Shown piece after piece: positions 22,651 to 34,968 of a stretch of DNA of 64,000 nucleotides (positions within the stretch are counted from its first letter, which is position 1; every line of letters begins with the position of its first letter). Position numbers and translations under genes: made by a program. A model generated the notes under the pieces. It was given only the letters and a program-made list of their open reading frames with translations. It was not told where the DNA came from and did no database searches. Source of the DNA: Sorex araneus (lineage: Eukaryota > Chordata > Mammalia > Eulipotyphla > Soricidae); contig NC_073303.1 of assembly GCF_027595985.1 (NCBI RefSeq), positions 373,066,386 to 373,130,385 on the forward strand, given 5' to 3'.

Positions 22651-22818
22651 GGCTGGAGCTATAGTACAGCGGATAGCGCATTTGCCTTGCATATGGTCAA
22701 CCACGGTTGATTCCCAGCATCCCATATAGTCCCCGAGCACTACCAGGAGTAATTCCTGAGTGCAGAACCTGGAGTAATCGCTGTGAATCGCCAGGTGTGA
22801 TCCAAAAAAGAAAAAAAA
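22651..22818 (+). repeat. SINE-A, full length
   Basis: GGGCTGGAGCTATAGTACAGCGG head, slightly damaged B-box, body, A-rich tail. Direct repeat GGCAGATAG at 22642-22650 and 22819-22827. Confidence 0.92.
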
Positions 22819-22994
22819 GGCAGATAGTTGGGAAATCATTGCAATATTATTAAATATAAAAAATTCAAAAGTGTAATTTGTAATTCTTTAAATGAAAAGC
22901 TTCTTTTTCTAATGTAAAACATACCATGATAAAATAGATATTTGAGGTTGAGATTAAAGCCAGTCAGAATAAAATTAAAATATTGATATTTCTG

Positions 22995-23164
22995 GGGCCA
23001 GAGCGATAGCACAGCGGGTAGGGCGTTTGCCTTGCATGCGGCCGACCCGGGTTCGATCCCTGGCATCCCATATGGTCCCCCAAGCACCGCCAGGAGTAAT
23101 TCCTGAGTGCAAAGCCAGGAGTAACCCCTGAGCATCGCTGGGTGTGACCCAAAAAGAAAAAAAA
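22995..23164 (+). repeat. SINE-A, near-consensus
   Basis: Among the best preserved copies: GCGATAGCACAGCGGGTAGG A-box region, GGGTTCGATCCC B-box, full body and A-tail. Perfect direct repeat ATATTGATATTTCTG of at least 15 bp on both sides (left copy ends at 22994, right copy 23165-23179). Likely young. Confidence 0.96.
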
Positions 23165-23367
23165 ATATTGATATTTCTGTAAAAAAGAAAAAAAATTCTA
23201 GCACACAGGAGTATTATAAGGCATAATAAGAATCTCAAACATGTAGTATATGTTCAATAAATCAATGCAACTAATTTTTTCCCCACTAAAGTATAAAATG
23301 GCTCTTTGGATTGAGTATAGTTAAACTCTTATTGTCATATAAAATACTATCTTACTTTTTACTGTTT

Positions 23368-23616
23368 GGGGTTGGGGCGAGAGCACAGCAGGTAGGGCGT
23401 TTGCCTTGCACACAGCTGAGCTGGTTTTGATTCCTCTGCCACTCTCAGAGATCCCGACAAGCTACCGAGAGTATCTCGCCCACATGACAGAGCCTGACAA
23501 GCTACCCGTGGCATATTCAATATGCCAAAAACAGTAACAACAGGTTTCACAATGGAGAGGTTACTGGTGTCCACTCGAGCAAATCAATGAGCAACGGGAT
23601 GACAGTGACAGTGACA
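23368..23616 (+). repeat. SINE-B, full length
   Basis: Complete head, body and RTE-derived end with two CAGTGA units. Direct repeat TTTTACTGTTT at 23357-23367 and 23617-23627. Confidence 0.93.
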
Positions 23617-23639
23617 TTTTACTGTTTACCAAAAATATT

Positions 23640-25800
23640 CACAACTATTTTTGGGACTTGGTTTAGCAATGTTCATATTTTTTTACTTAGTTGTACAGGT
23701 TTTCTGAAGATACATAATAAATAATATGGCTGTAAAGAAAATTAGCTCCATAGAGAAATCCTTACACTCTAAGGCATACATGTCAGTTATGTACCTAGTT
23801 TTGCCATCCGAGAGAAATTTTACTTATATTACTGGTTTATTTAGGATTTTTGTGGTGGTGTATTACCAAAAAAAAATCATTATACAACTATCAAATTTCA
23901 TTTTGAAACACTAGGTTGTATGGTATTTAGCAATTATTTACAGTCTAAAACTATATTGAAGGAGTTTCTAATTAATTACAGATGTATACAAGTGAGCGTG
24001 TAAAAATATAATAAACATGAACATGCATTTCAGTATATTTTGTGTTTATTTTATTATATTTTCTTTTTCATTTTTTAATTTTCTTCTATTTTCATGTCTA
24101 CAATATTCCTAGAAATGCAAATACTTACACTTTCCAAAATAATCTACTTGTCACTTATTGCATCAGGAAATAATTTTAAAAATCAATAAACTTTCCAAAA
24201 TTTCTCTGTATTCTCATCTTTGTTTGCTGTCTAGCAATTATGTAGTATGCCAAAAGTAAAATTGCCTAGTGGAATTTTTTTTTATCCTGGGGAGCCCATA
24301 TTTACTTCTGCCATCTGGAAATGTGGTTTACCTACACCATAGAGAGTAGCATCTCATATTACAATGAGCTACCATATGTGACAGAATTCAAATTTGTTCC
24401 AAAGTGGTGTATAGTAAAAATTTGATTGTATACAGTATTATACCACCTGCATTGTCACAGAGAGGTATTTCCTTTGGATTTTCAACCATAGCACTTAAAT
24501 TTTTACTTTTCCTTTTTCCATGAAAGCTGGCTCTATAATTCATATATTTGTCGGTTAATTAAATGGACATGCATTAAAATTAATCTAGGATAATTACTCC
24601 TCCCAACTCCTACACAAAGGAACAATGTCACTACATGCAACAGAAATGGAACCAATTAAAGCAGTGTAATTTACTTCAGGTTTAACTTGCCATTATCTAA
24701 TTGTACTTTCACCAGAGGATGTATAAAATATTTTAAAGGAAGTTTACATAGACCACATTTAGAAGCTTGTAAAGAAAGTTTGTTATATGTATTACACATA
24801 CTTTATTATTAAAACATGTCAAGTTAAATAGAAATTCTTCATAGATTATGAAATCATAATGTCCACTTTTGCCTTGGACTTCAAATATATTTATGTTTGG
24901 ATAAACTGTAAGATAAAAATGACTTTTCTGATGTGACAAATTGAATAACTTCTTTCTTCCAACAGCAGAATTATGTTGTTTCACCTTTCCTCACTGATCT
25001 ATTCTGATGTAACTGGACCACCTCTCACCTTTGCTAGCTGGATTAAACTACAGATAATCACGCTAGACAGGTACCCAAGTACACAATAACAAAATTCATA
25101 AAGCTTGCAATCGTAGGTTAATCAAGAGATGAAGAGAACCAGAATGTGACATCACCACTTAAAAATTTGTAAACTTAAGTCTCAGCAAATAGCACTTAGA
25201 GTAGGGACTGAAGTTTCTGGAAAAAATATTGCTGTTTCCTCTCTCACAGTAAAATCACATTATTGTACATCCCTGCATTAGAAAGAGGGATTCAATGGCT
25301 CAGATTACCCCTTCACCTTTTCATTGCGTGAATTTTTCTTTGCTTTCACTATTGACATTTTCATGGGTAAACAAAAATAAGCTAAGTATTGAATATACAC
25401 CAAATGGGTGCCAAGTTATCTTCCTTGTAAAATCTGTTGGTAGTAGGTACAAAAGTGCTATTCATTAACAAACTTTCTTTACATTGAGATATTTTATGTT
25501 TGTTTACATCACTTGTTTTCTTCCTTTGCTAGGCTTTATTAGATTTTATAATTTAGTGGTGACAAAGGTACTTCCTAGAGTAATTTAGATATCTTTTCAG
25601 TGTGCTTTTAATTCTTCAGACAGGACAGAAAAGACTTTGTGAGCCAGTAGAAAATTTGGCATTTTGGAAATACTAGGTTCCGAGCCTTTTCTGGGAATCA
25701 GGCTCACCTCTCCTGACTATTTCCAGTGTTCTTCCAGAACTCACATGCCCTTGTTTTTTTTTTTTTCAGGTGTTGTTCTTTTTATCTTTATGTATGTTTA
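23640..25800. other. AT-rich unique sequence, 2.1 kb without a recognised repeat
   Basis: No gene, microsatellite or repeat family is seen. Longest frames are about 60-83 codons and unremarkable. Confidence 0.5.
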
Positions 25801-25811
25801 AATTAACTTGT

Positions 25812-25890
25812 ATCACAGCTGTGTTAAGGGTACTTCCACTCTGCTTCTGTCACTACCCGCAGTGTTCATGGGACCATATGTGGTAACAGG
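25812..25890 (-). repeat. SINE-A fragment
   Basis: Body remnant with GTTCATGGGACCATATGTGG. It is cut off by the L1 tail that follows. Confidence 0.45.
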
Positions 25891-26404
25891 TTTTTTGTTT
25901 GTCTGTTTGTTTTTATTGAATCACCATGAGATACAGTTACAAAACTTTCACTTTGGGAGTTTCAATCATACAATGATTGAACACCCATCCCTCCACCAGT
26001 GCACATTCTCCACCACCAATATCCCCAGTATACCCCCACTTCTATGGCAGACAATTTCCAACCCTCCCTTCTATGGCAGATAATTTCCCCCATACTCTCT
26101 CTCTCTACTTTTGGGCATTATGTTTGTTTGCCATACAGATACGGAGAGAGTATCGAGTTTTGGTCCTTTATCTACTTTCCATACACATCTCCCACCCGGA
26201 ACAATCCCTCTGACCATCATTGACTTAGTGATCCCTCTCTATTCCAGCTGTTTCTCTTCCAGCTCATGAGAAAGGCTTTCAACTATGGATCAATATCTTT
26301 GGCCCTTGTCTATACTGTCCTTGAGTATCATTCTCATAATGTGTTATATTTTATTTCACAAATGAGTGCATCATTCTGTGTCCATCCCTCTCTTTCATGG
26401 TCTT
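25891..26404 (-). mobile_element. L1 3' UTR with tail
   Basis: The T-rich left end (A-tail) leads into ATTGAATCACCATGAGATAC, then CCCATCCCTCCACCAGTGCA and the CTACTTTTGGGCATTATG box. It then runs into the 3' UTR as at 7303. A short duplication containing TCTATGGCAGA occurs near 26041-26082. SINE-B follows at the 5' side. Confidence 0.8.
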
Positions 26405-26417
26405 GATTTTCAGTCTT

Positions 26418-26651
26418 GGACTGGAATGACAGCACAGTGGGTAGGGTGTTTGCCTTGAAGATGGCCAACCCGGGTTTGATTCCTCTGTCCCGCTTGGAGA
26501 GCCTGGCAAACTATGGAGAGTATCCCACCTGCACAGCAGAGCCTGGCAAGCTACTTGTGGCATATTCATTATGCCAAAAGCGGTAACAACAAGTCTCACA
26601 ATGGACCCCACTCGAGCAGATTGATGAACAATGAAACAACACTGCAGTGCA
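26418..26651 (+). repeat. SINE-B inserted in L1 sequence
   Basis: Complete head and body. Perfect 13-bp duplication GATTTTCAGTCTT at 26405-26417 and 26652-26664. The 3' end is damaged and lacks clean CAGTGA repeats. Confidence 0.92.
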
Positions 26652-26850
26652 GATTTTCAGTCTTAGCAGCTGCATCCTATGTAGTAGAAAATGTGTCTAG
26701 TAATAAACACTAAGAGCAGAATATTATTTCTGATACAGAAACACCAATCAAAACCTGTCATTTCTTTATTTTCAAAGTATACCCATTAGACGTATAAAAT
26801 CGGTGTAAAAACAACTTCTTTTACCTTTCTTCTCTGTACACTAAGTCTTT

Positions 26851-27017
26851 TTGGGGGGTCACACCTGGCAATATGATACAGGGGGTTACTCCCAGCTCTG
26901 CACTTAGGAATTACTCCCAGCGGTGCTTGGGGAACCATATGGGATGCTGGGAATCAAACCCGGGTTGGCCGTGTGCAAGGCAAATGCCCTACCCATTGTA
27001 CTATTACTCCAGCCCCC
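26851..27017 (-). repeat. SINE-A
   Basis: Reverse-complement body and B-box, ending in CTCCAGCCCCC. AAGTCTTT flanks both sides (near 26843 and 27018). The A-tail is nearly absent. Confidence 0.85.
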
Positions 27018-27386
27018 AAGTCTTTATTCTAAATCATAGACATTTATATATTTGAATCATAAATATAGTAGTATATAATAGTATATTAGTTTCAGGGCCG
27101 TGTTCCTTTTTTTAATTTATAGGGAGCATTTTTCAGTTATGATTACCGAGGTAACATAGTTTATGGCAGTGTCTTTCAGCTTTAGTCCCCCTTACCACTA
27201 CCCCAGGGTCTCTTTGCTCTGCTCCCACCCCGCACACTCACCTCAGTTTACTGTTATCTTGGTGTTTCCCCAAACACTTCACAACTGACTTAATAATCTT
27301 CACACTAATATGATAAAATTATTAACTAATTTCCAAGGTCTTATAAAGATTGGAAAATAAGAGATTTCTTTAAGACTACTATGTTT
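27018..27386. other. unique AT-rich sequence
   Basis: Nothing recognised. Confidence 0.4.
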
Positions 27387-27582
27387 AGTTATTTATTTAA
27401 ATTTATTTATTTATTTATTGCTTTTTGGGTCACACCCGGCAATGCACAGGGGTCACTCCTGGCTCTGCACCCAGGAATTACCCCTGGTGGTGCTCAGGGG
27501 ACAATATAGGATGCTGGGAATCGAACCCGGGTTGACCACATGCAAGGTAAGCACCCTACCCACTGTGCTATAGCTCCAGCCC
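27387..27582 (-). repeat. SINE-A with (AAAT)n tail
   Basis: Well-preserved copy. The tail on the left is TTTATTTATT-type, i.e. (AAAT)n on the SINE strand. Direct repeat CTACTATGTTT at 27376-27386 and 27583-27593. Confidence 0.94.
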
Positions 27583-27989
27583 CTACTATGTTTGTTTTTA
27601 AATGAATTTCAAAAGTAACTCATTTCCTTGACCAAGTTTCCAAAAACTTGGAAGTTGGTCATGGTTAGCATGGTATTTTTTCAACAAATTCTCCTGTAAT
27701 AAATAAATAGTTTTATTAGAATAAAGTTCTGAAGCTATATGTATCCTTTGGAACACAAAGCCAATCATACTTAAAATTAGTAAAGCTATATATACAACTG
27801 GTGTTGTATGAAAGGAGAGAAGATTAGTACTCCCCTGGACAAGGATATATACAACAAAATCTGTGTATTATCTGCTAGGGGTTGTAGTAAAAATTCCTTG
27901 TGACTCTGTGTTAAATGATGACTACTTAGAGCATAAACTGTGAATTGCAAATAGTTTCATAAATTAAACTTAAGAAAATAGTAACCTGT

Positions 27990-29600
27990 TCTTATTAAAA
28001 GACAATATCAACATGTAAAAATAGCATTCACAGGCAGAAAGAAAATATATAGGATACACAAAGTGATAAGAAAGCTTAGAACTCAGTAATGAGACAACTC
28101 TCAATAAATAACATGGCACTTTTACTAATGAAAATATATGGGAGAAAAATAACAAAGAGAAAAGCATTCTCAACATAATAAGTCACTAAGGGAAATAATT
28201 TAAGACCATACTGAGATTTTACTGCACTACCTAATAAAACACTCAAACAACAAAAAGAGAATTAAAAATTTAGTGAGGAAATGGAACAAAGGAAACTCAC
28301 ACTTTACTCATCAGGTTGAAAAATTTAACAGAACTCCAATTAAAAATGTTGGCTTATGGATGGAGATGTGATCCTGTTGGCCGCATGTGTGTGGCCTCAC
28401 TGTAGTTGCACGAGCATGATTCCAGAAGCCAGCTAAACTACTTTTGGTACCGGCAGCTTCTTGCAGAAATGTCTCCAGACTGAGAACTAAGCTGTAGCCC
28501 CATGCCTGCCCGGGAGGGGAAAGGTTTTTCTCTCTCGCCTCTTCCTTGCTGGGGGAGTGGGGGGGTGGGGGGAGAAGGCAGAGGGAAGGGCGTGTGGCGA
28601 CCGCCATATTTTGAGGACCACAGATGAGAGCTACAAGCTTGCAATGATCCAAGTTCTGGAAGAAATTTCTTTGGAGTTAGTTGCTAAAATACAAAAATCC
28701 AAAACTGCATGGCAGCCACCTCATATCTCTTCACAGCAGGTCTGACTCTAGTAGGGAACTCCTGTCAATAATAGTGAGTTTTTTGTTGAAATATTGAATG
28801 TAACCCAAGTAAAGAGAAAGTAAAGTGAAATTTATCAGTTACACAGGCAGGGTGGGTGGGTGGGGGGATGGGAGTTATACTGGGGTTTTTCTGGTGGTAG
28901 AATATGTGCACTGGTGAAGGGATGGTTGTTTCAGCAGTGTATAACTGAGATTTAAGCCTGAAAGCATTGTAATTTTCCACAAGGTTATTAAATAAAAAAA
29001 AGTCATCTTATGAACATACTAAGCATCAACATGTGAAATATTTGATAGTCAATACATGGATGCAGCCAAATACTCATCAGTTACTGAATAGATGGTAAAT
29101 TGTGGACCGAAACAAAACACATCTAAACATATTCCTTTCATAAGTTGATGTATTCACTCTATAATCGTATCTAAAATGGTCAGAGAAAACTAATACTGTG
29201 TGATCTTATGGGAGGAGTCTGAAAGTGGAAGGTCATCGAAGCAGAGTGTAGAATAGTAGTTTCCAGGAGGCTTTGGGAAGATGGTGACTAAGGGTAAAAA
29301 TTTAGAAGCTGTATAAAATCCTGGAGCTCGAATATGCAGTCATTTTATTAGGAAATATTACTGTATTGTAAACTTCATGAATGTTAATAAACTAGATATT
29401 ATTTGTTCCGTTCATAAAAATTATTAATGATTATATACTGCTATGGAGATATTTGCTAACACTTCGGTGATGAAAAGCACAGGGCAGTGTATAAGATACC
29501 ACATCAACATATTTGAAACTTTTTATTTATTCCATTCTACAGTTCAATTATATCTTAATATTTTTGATAATTTTATTAAAATATTGAAAATAGGCAATTA
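27990..29600 (+). mobile_element. old L1 ORF2 and 3' UTR, split by a composite
   Basis: Left part to about 28340 has L1 blocks such as CATTCTCAACATAATAAGTCACTAAG. It resumes at 29002 with ATACATGGATGCAGCCAAATAC and a 3' UTR of the old L1M kind (GCAGAGTGTAGAATAGTAG, GGCTTTGGGAAGATGGTGAC, ATTACTGTATTGTAAACTTC). No A-tail is evident. Confidence 0.65.
28345..29001 (+). mobile_element. L1-tail composite retroposon (type 2)
   Basis: About 650 bp. The 5' part has CCAGCTAAACTACTTTTGG, CTTCTTGCAGAAATGTCTC and AATCCAAAACTGC. A G-rich tract at 28841-28872 is followed by GAATATGTGCACTGGTGAAG, ATTTAAGCCTGAAAGC and an AATAAA with A-tail at 28989-29001. Relatives lie at 55549 and 56044. It sits inside the old L1. 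Confidence 0.7.
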
Positions 29601-29625
29601 TGTGCATGAACGGGAACTTCCAGGG

Positions 29626-29637
29626 TTTCTCTCTCTC

Positions 29638-29684
<47 letters not shown>
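29626..29684 (+). repeat. (CT)n microsatellite
   Basis: CT repeats with few interruptions. Confidence 0.95.
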
Positions 29685-29686
<2 letters not shown>

Positions 29687-29794
29687 TTAGTGTTGCTGTC
29701 ATGAGCTCTGTCTTACATCTTTCCTCTCACTCTGGGATCTGTGTTTACCTTCCTATAAATGAACACCTTAAGCCAGGGCAGAGGGCATTCTGTT

Positions 29795-29941
29795 AAATAC
29801 TTCTAAATAGTTTTGGGGTTTACAGTATATTATTCACAGTAATAAATACTTCTAAAGAGTTTTAGGTTTTACAGTATATTACTCACAGTAATAAATACTT
29901 CTAAAGAGTTTTAGGTTTTACAGTATATTATTCACAGTAAT
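29795..29941 (+). repeat. three tandem 49-bp units
   Basis: Units at 29795-29843, 29844-29892 and 29893-29941 start AAATACTTCTAAA and end TTCACAGTAAT or CTCACAGTAAT. Units 2 and 3 differ at one position; unit 1 is more diverged. Confidence 0.9.
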
Positions 29942-30101
29942 TATATATATTATTCTTGCTTCATTACGTTGCATTTTTATTCCCACCAGTTTCAGAAAGG
30001 AATTATTTTTTTTCTGAAGAAATAGAGTAGCATTAGTAGATAGTCACAGTTTGTACCATCCCTGGTACATATATTCAACATAAAACAATTGGAAAAGAAC
30101 C

Positions 30102-30294
30102 GGGGCTGGAGCAATAGTACAGAGGGTACAATAGCACGTGGCTGACCCAAGTTCAATCCCCAGTATTCCTATGGTACCCCAAGCACCGTCAGGAATAATT
30201 CCTCAGTACAGAGCCAGGAGTAACCCATGAGCATAGTTGGCTGTGCTTTCTCCCCACACTTAAAAAAAAAAAACTCAAAAAAAAAAAAAGCCAC
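30102..30294 (+). repeat. SINE-A with head deletion
   Basis: The head lacks part of the A-box/B-box spacer, the body is intact, and the tail has two A runs. The direct repeat AAACAATTGGAAAAGAACC at 30083-30101 recurs at 30295-30313 with one mismatch (19 bp). Confidence 0.92.
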
Positions 30295-30313
30295 AAACAA
30301 TTGGGAAAGAACC

Positions 30314-31427
30314 TGGACTGCATCTGTCCGTCCATAGTGTAAAAGGCAGCAAGTAACAATAGATTCTGTAGAACTATAAAGTGGGGAACAGCCCAACACA
30401 TGGGCAACTCAATGCCAGCATTGTGCAGCGCAAATCAAGAGACTCCCTAGGTATTAGTTTATGTGTTGTTGACTTGAAAGTGGAACAATATTAGGCATTT
30501 TGTGGAAATGTGAACAGATTACAAAATATGATAGACTGGCTAGGCTGGTGTATGCAGAGGACAAAGTATAAGATGAGCAAGGTGGCTTAGCGCTAAATCT
30601 TTGGGCACAGTCTATGCAGTCACACCAGGCAAACACAAAGACAATTACCTTTGTCACATATGGTTAAGTCCTTTTGCCAATTGCTCAGCACTGAGCTGAT
30701 AGAACTGTTTTGTATCAGCCAAGATTCAATTACAAAGTCTATTTAGCTTAAGCAAAAGAGGGTCTTGTTCTATGCTATTTGTTGACTGACACCTTTGGGG
30801 AGGTCCAGGAAATCAAACTGTGATTCAGCGCTGAGACTTTTGTCGAAATTAAGCACAATTTCTTTTTTTGTGTGTGTGATAAAAATGATTTGACTCACGG
30901 CACAGCCCTAGATCCCTAAAAGTACAGGACCAGATTTCTCTCAGCTAACATGCTTGCCAAACTCACTAGGGGATGTACAGTTACCTCCGCAATAAACATG
31001 GCTCAGAGAGCTGGGAGCACAGTCTGCTTTCACTCCAACTTCCAAAGCATTTGTGAACAGGGACGCTTCCCCGAGTCCTGTGGCAGGAGAGCTTCGGACA
31101 CATGGCTCTGTGATTCTACTGAGGGGAGGTACGACGGGTATTTAGAGGAATTCCAACAGGCTTGTTTGATAGGTGACCTTAAATTTGAATTTAAATTCAG
31201 CCCCAATGATCGGAAAAATAAAATCGGCTGTATTTGTCAGAAAAGATTCTGTTAACAAGTCTATTTCTAGGTTGGATTTATTTTCACAGTTGCTGGATTT
31301 TGTGTGATAAAAATGTTAGGAGAATGTCTGCTTTGGATGTGGAAAGTGGCAAGTTCTAAGAAGTAAATTCTCTCACGTTAGAATACTCAGCCATATTGGG
31401 AGGAAATTAGTTAGCACTTCGGAATTA
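30314..31427. other. unique sequence
   Basis: No gene is recognised. A 101-codon frame at 30950-31255 lacks any known domain. The 30690-31270 part is less AT-rich and repeat-free. Confidence 0.4.
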
Positions 31428-31530
31428 TTTATGGTGGTTTTGGGGGACCAAAAGGGATGCCAAGGATTGACCCCAGGTTGGCCTCTTGCCCAGAAGGTGC
31501 CGGACCTGCTGTGTTGTGCGCTGCTGTGCT
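31428..31530 (-). repeat. SINE-A 5' fragment
   Basis: GGGGGACCAAAAGGGATGCC and GGATTGACCCCAGGTTGGCC are the reverse complement of the central body and B-box. The rest is lost. Confidence 0.6.
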
Positions 31531-32609
31531 GTGCTCTTCATCTCTCTCCCCTGGAAAAGACAATGATGGCCACAGTAAAGCTTATCAATAAATATTCCAT
31601 GGAATTCATTATAGTAAGATGTCTGAGGATGTTCTTCCTAAAAAAAATGAAAAATATGAAGCATACCACGTATTTGTAATTTTTATTTAAAATAAAACCA
31701 GGATGTCTAGACCAATGCGACAAAACTGACCTGAGAAATAAAATTAGCAACCTAGATTATGTACCTTTGGAACTAACGTAGAAACCAAAGGAAGCTAAGA
31801 ATGTCGTTAATGTTATATAAAAGTAATTTTCTCTGAGGTATATTGTCCATGCCATTCTTTCTGTTAAAATACGCTGAATATACACCATTCATTTATTTTT
31901 GAATAGAGGAAACAGTCACAGAATGGATATTAATAACAAATTTTGTCTTTTATGTTGAGATGCTAAGCATTTCTGAATAAATATAGATCTCTCTCTCCTT
32001 GGCTCAATTCTCACTACTTACTTTATCTCTAATTAGCCACTTTCCTTCCCTTACTTTTTCATTTCTTTGCAATTTCATTTTTCTTTAATTATTTTTCAAG
32101 CCACCTAACATTTTTGATTATCCTTTACATTCATTCAACAGTCCTATAATTGCAGTTCATTATACAGGCCTGTCAGAAAGTTGAAAAAAGTAGCGATTTT
32201 TGCAACTTAAAGTAGCTTTTGGACACATCAAGTTATATCTGGGAGTAATTTTCTTGTTATCTGAACGAATATGACTTCTCTTTTTTGAAAGGACAGTTCT
32301 GTTCTTGAAAAAGATAAATTAGTTGGTGTAAGCTAAAAGTATAAAAATGCATTATTTTCCATTTATCATAAAATCTGGCATATGCAAATTGACACAGTAT
32401 TCAGATAAGAAGTCATATAATTTTTCTTAAATAAATATAATTATATGTGTGCACACATTTTGATGTATATGTTGTTCTCAACAGTGTAGGATATATTTTC
32501 ACATGATATATGAAGTATTTCATTTAGTAATTTTATTATCAGTTTAATACTCTAATTTTTCCAAGAAGATAAATATAAATATTTGAAAAATGATATAGAA
32601 TTTTTAAAA
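31531..32609. other. AT-rich unique sequence
   Basis: Nothing recognised. Confidence 0.45.
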
Positions 32610-33366
32610 TAGAGACACACAAACGCACCTCGGACCCTAGCAACTTGCAACAGAGATAGAGATGGTTCTGGGCTTTGCAATAGGCTGTTTCCGCTGGTCT
32701 GCTCCCGATCGGGGTAGGTGCTGTTCCCTCTGCTTACCCCCTGGGAACTCCGACAGAGACCACCGTTTTCTAGAAGTCCGCAAGAAGCTCCAGGTACAGG
32801 TGGCGGTGGTGCGGGACACCAGGTCTCACAGGACAGGGGGGGAGTGTGCACTCCCGCTCTCCCCTGCCCCATGGGACTCTGAGATGAGGCAACACCTGGC
32901 CACTGTCTGCTTCAGCTCCCTCATAGCCAGGATCCAGAGACACACAAACGGACCTGAGCAATGTGCTGCGATGATCTCTTCAGACCCTAATTATTAGAAT
33001 TTTAGAATTCCTAGAGTGCACGGTGGCTCTCACGACCATGCGACATTATATTGCTTCCAAAACAAACAACACAAAACACATTGTTTAGCGTTGCCTTTTC
33101 GGCAGGTATGAGAGGTGGTGGGTCTGCTCTGGAAATAGGGAAGGTAACTAAAGTAGAGAAAGAGAGTATTGTGCAAATTGTCTGCCACACAGGCAGGGGG
33201 AGGTGTGGAATGGGGGGAGGGGGATACTGGGGATTTGGGTGGTGGGTAATGTGCACTGGTGAAGGGATGGGTGTTGGTTGACTGTCTGATCGAAACTCAA
33301 ACAGGAAGCTTTGTTACTGTACCTCACAGTGAATCAACAAAAAATTTAAAAATGTAAAAAAAAAAA
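32610..33366 (+). mobile_element. L1-tail composite retroposon (type 3)
   Basis: The GC-rich 5' part is bracketed by two copies of GAGACACACAAACG (about 32611 and 32937). A different middle follows, then the shared tail: GCCACACAGGCAGGGGGAGG, GTGGGTAATGTGCACTGG, GTACCTCACAGTGAATCAAC and an A-tail near 33355-33366. Open frames of 101-111 codons on both strands are not supported by any motif. Confidence 0.6.
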
Positions 33367-33544
33367 GGATTCCTTAGGAGGGAAGTATGTGAAAATTGTG
33401 TATCTCATCTTGGACCATTAAGCCCCTGTATTAGAGAACATTAACATGTTATTCGAGTTTGAGTCTTGTGTGCTAACATATACATACATATATATACATT
33501 TTATCAAGATTGGTTGTCTTTTACCTTACACCCCATCAAATGTG

Positions 33545-33705
33545 GGGTACTATAGAGTGAATTCTTTATATACAAGAGGCCTAGATTTAATCCATGAGAC
33601 CACATGGTCCCCTGAGAACAAGAAGTGGCCCCTAAACACTGATCCAGGAGTAGCCCCAGAAGGCTATCAAAAGTAAAAAAAGAATAAAATAAAATAAAAT
33701 TACAA
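33545..33705 (+). repeat. SINE-A, diverged
   Basis: Decayed head, then CACATGGTCCCCTGAG, GATCCAGGAGTAGCCCC and an (AAAAT)n tail. Confidence 0.6.
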
Positions 33706-34955
33706 ATTAAAAGTTAAAAAAAAAGTTCTTAAAATGATTGAATTTTCACTAAGAATTCTAGTTTGACTCTTTAATCAATTTGATGTTCATCATAAACTTA
33801 AAAAATTATATAATAATCAAAATTTTAAATAACAATGCTGTCATTTTTGTTTGTAAATTTGTAAAGTGTCCTAGTTATTTGTCAATGCATGTATTAAAAT
33901 CAACTGAAGATGAAACAAATGGAGATCTTTAATACTAACTCCATTTGATATAGAATTTGTCATACATGGGTTTAACACATTACTCTTTGCATGGCTTTAT
34001 TAGAAAATTTGATGTATTTATCCAATGAGTAGAAGTTTTAGCAGTGCAAGCATTAAACACCAAATTTCTGTTTCTAGTTCCCACATACCTTGCCATCACT
34101 GCTTTAAAGGAACCTAATCAGACTCAGTTACAGATGGTTTTGAACCAATATTTTATTGGCTATGAAATAAAATTTATATTTAAGCCAGGGAAATAGCATA
34201 TAGATAGATGGTCAGACATCAGATATCAACAACATTGAACAAGTGCAAAACTCTGATATTGAAATTGTCTTCAACATATTTTATTGCCAATATAGAGAGA
34301 AGGAAATTTATACTTTCACTTTCTTCCCTTCCATTTATTTTTATGACCACACATAGCCACACAAATTCATTATTATAAGTACTTCCATCTTAGTTGTGGT
34401 GCTTGACCACACCTGGCTGTGATGTACACGCGTGTGATTCTGCTGTGTTACTGGGTGTTACTGAGGTGGTGCCATGAGAATCTCCCGGGCATTTGGAATG
34501 TTGCCAGGGAGTGCCCTCCCAGCCTCTTACCTGAAGAGCCAGGTGGACTAAGTGAGCCGCCCCTTTGGGTGATCTCTGGGGTCCTTTTATCTCAGGTGGA
34601 CTCGGGTCCTTCGGCTGCTGGAGCATGGGCAGAGATCAGTTTAGAAACTGCTGTGTCAGCTAGTTGGGATGATACAGGTTTTTGCCTATCCTGGATATAA
34701 GGACAAAGTTGCTTACAGAAGTCCTGGGTTTGACATTTTTTTTATACTCTAAATACAAATTGAAACCACCTGGAAAAATATCCTGGCACACAAATGTTAA
34801 CATTACATTTTGAGGACTATGCATCATGCAAAATAAATAAGAATCCTGCCAAGAAAAGTGTTGTATATTCTGTACCTGTCAACACATTAAACTTTTGTAC
34901 TCTGCAAAAGTTAGAACCTAAGAAAACTTTTTCACGTTTGTGAATTATTTGAAGT
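33706..34955. other. AT-rich unique sequence
   Basis: Mostly unassigned. 34390-34560 has weak resemblance to a reverse-complement SINE-A (GACCACACCTGGCTGTGATG), too weak to call. Confidence 0.4.
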
Positions 34956-34968
34956 GATAATCAAATTG

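Noticed and set aside
22995..23060. tRNA gene, because A-box and B-box words are present
   Set aside because: The match covers only a degenerate head and continues into a repeated body and A-tail. It is a SINE, as are the ~50 other occurrences.
28345..29001. Solo LTR, because type 2 composites are ~600 bp and end after AATAAA
   Set aside because: They end in an A-tail with the L1-like 3' module and lack TG...CA ends, so L1-mobilised retroposons fit better.
32662..32997. 111-codon frame in GC-rich sequence
   Set aside because: Lies in an L1-tail composite, overlaps similar frames on the other strand and has no known domain.
34390..34560. Very old reverse-strand SINE-A
   Set aside because: Only a few short words match; not distinguishable from chance by eye.
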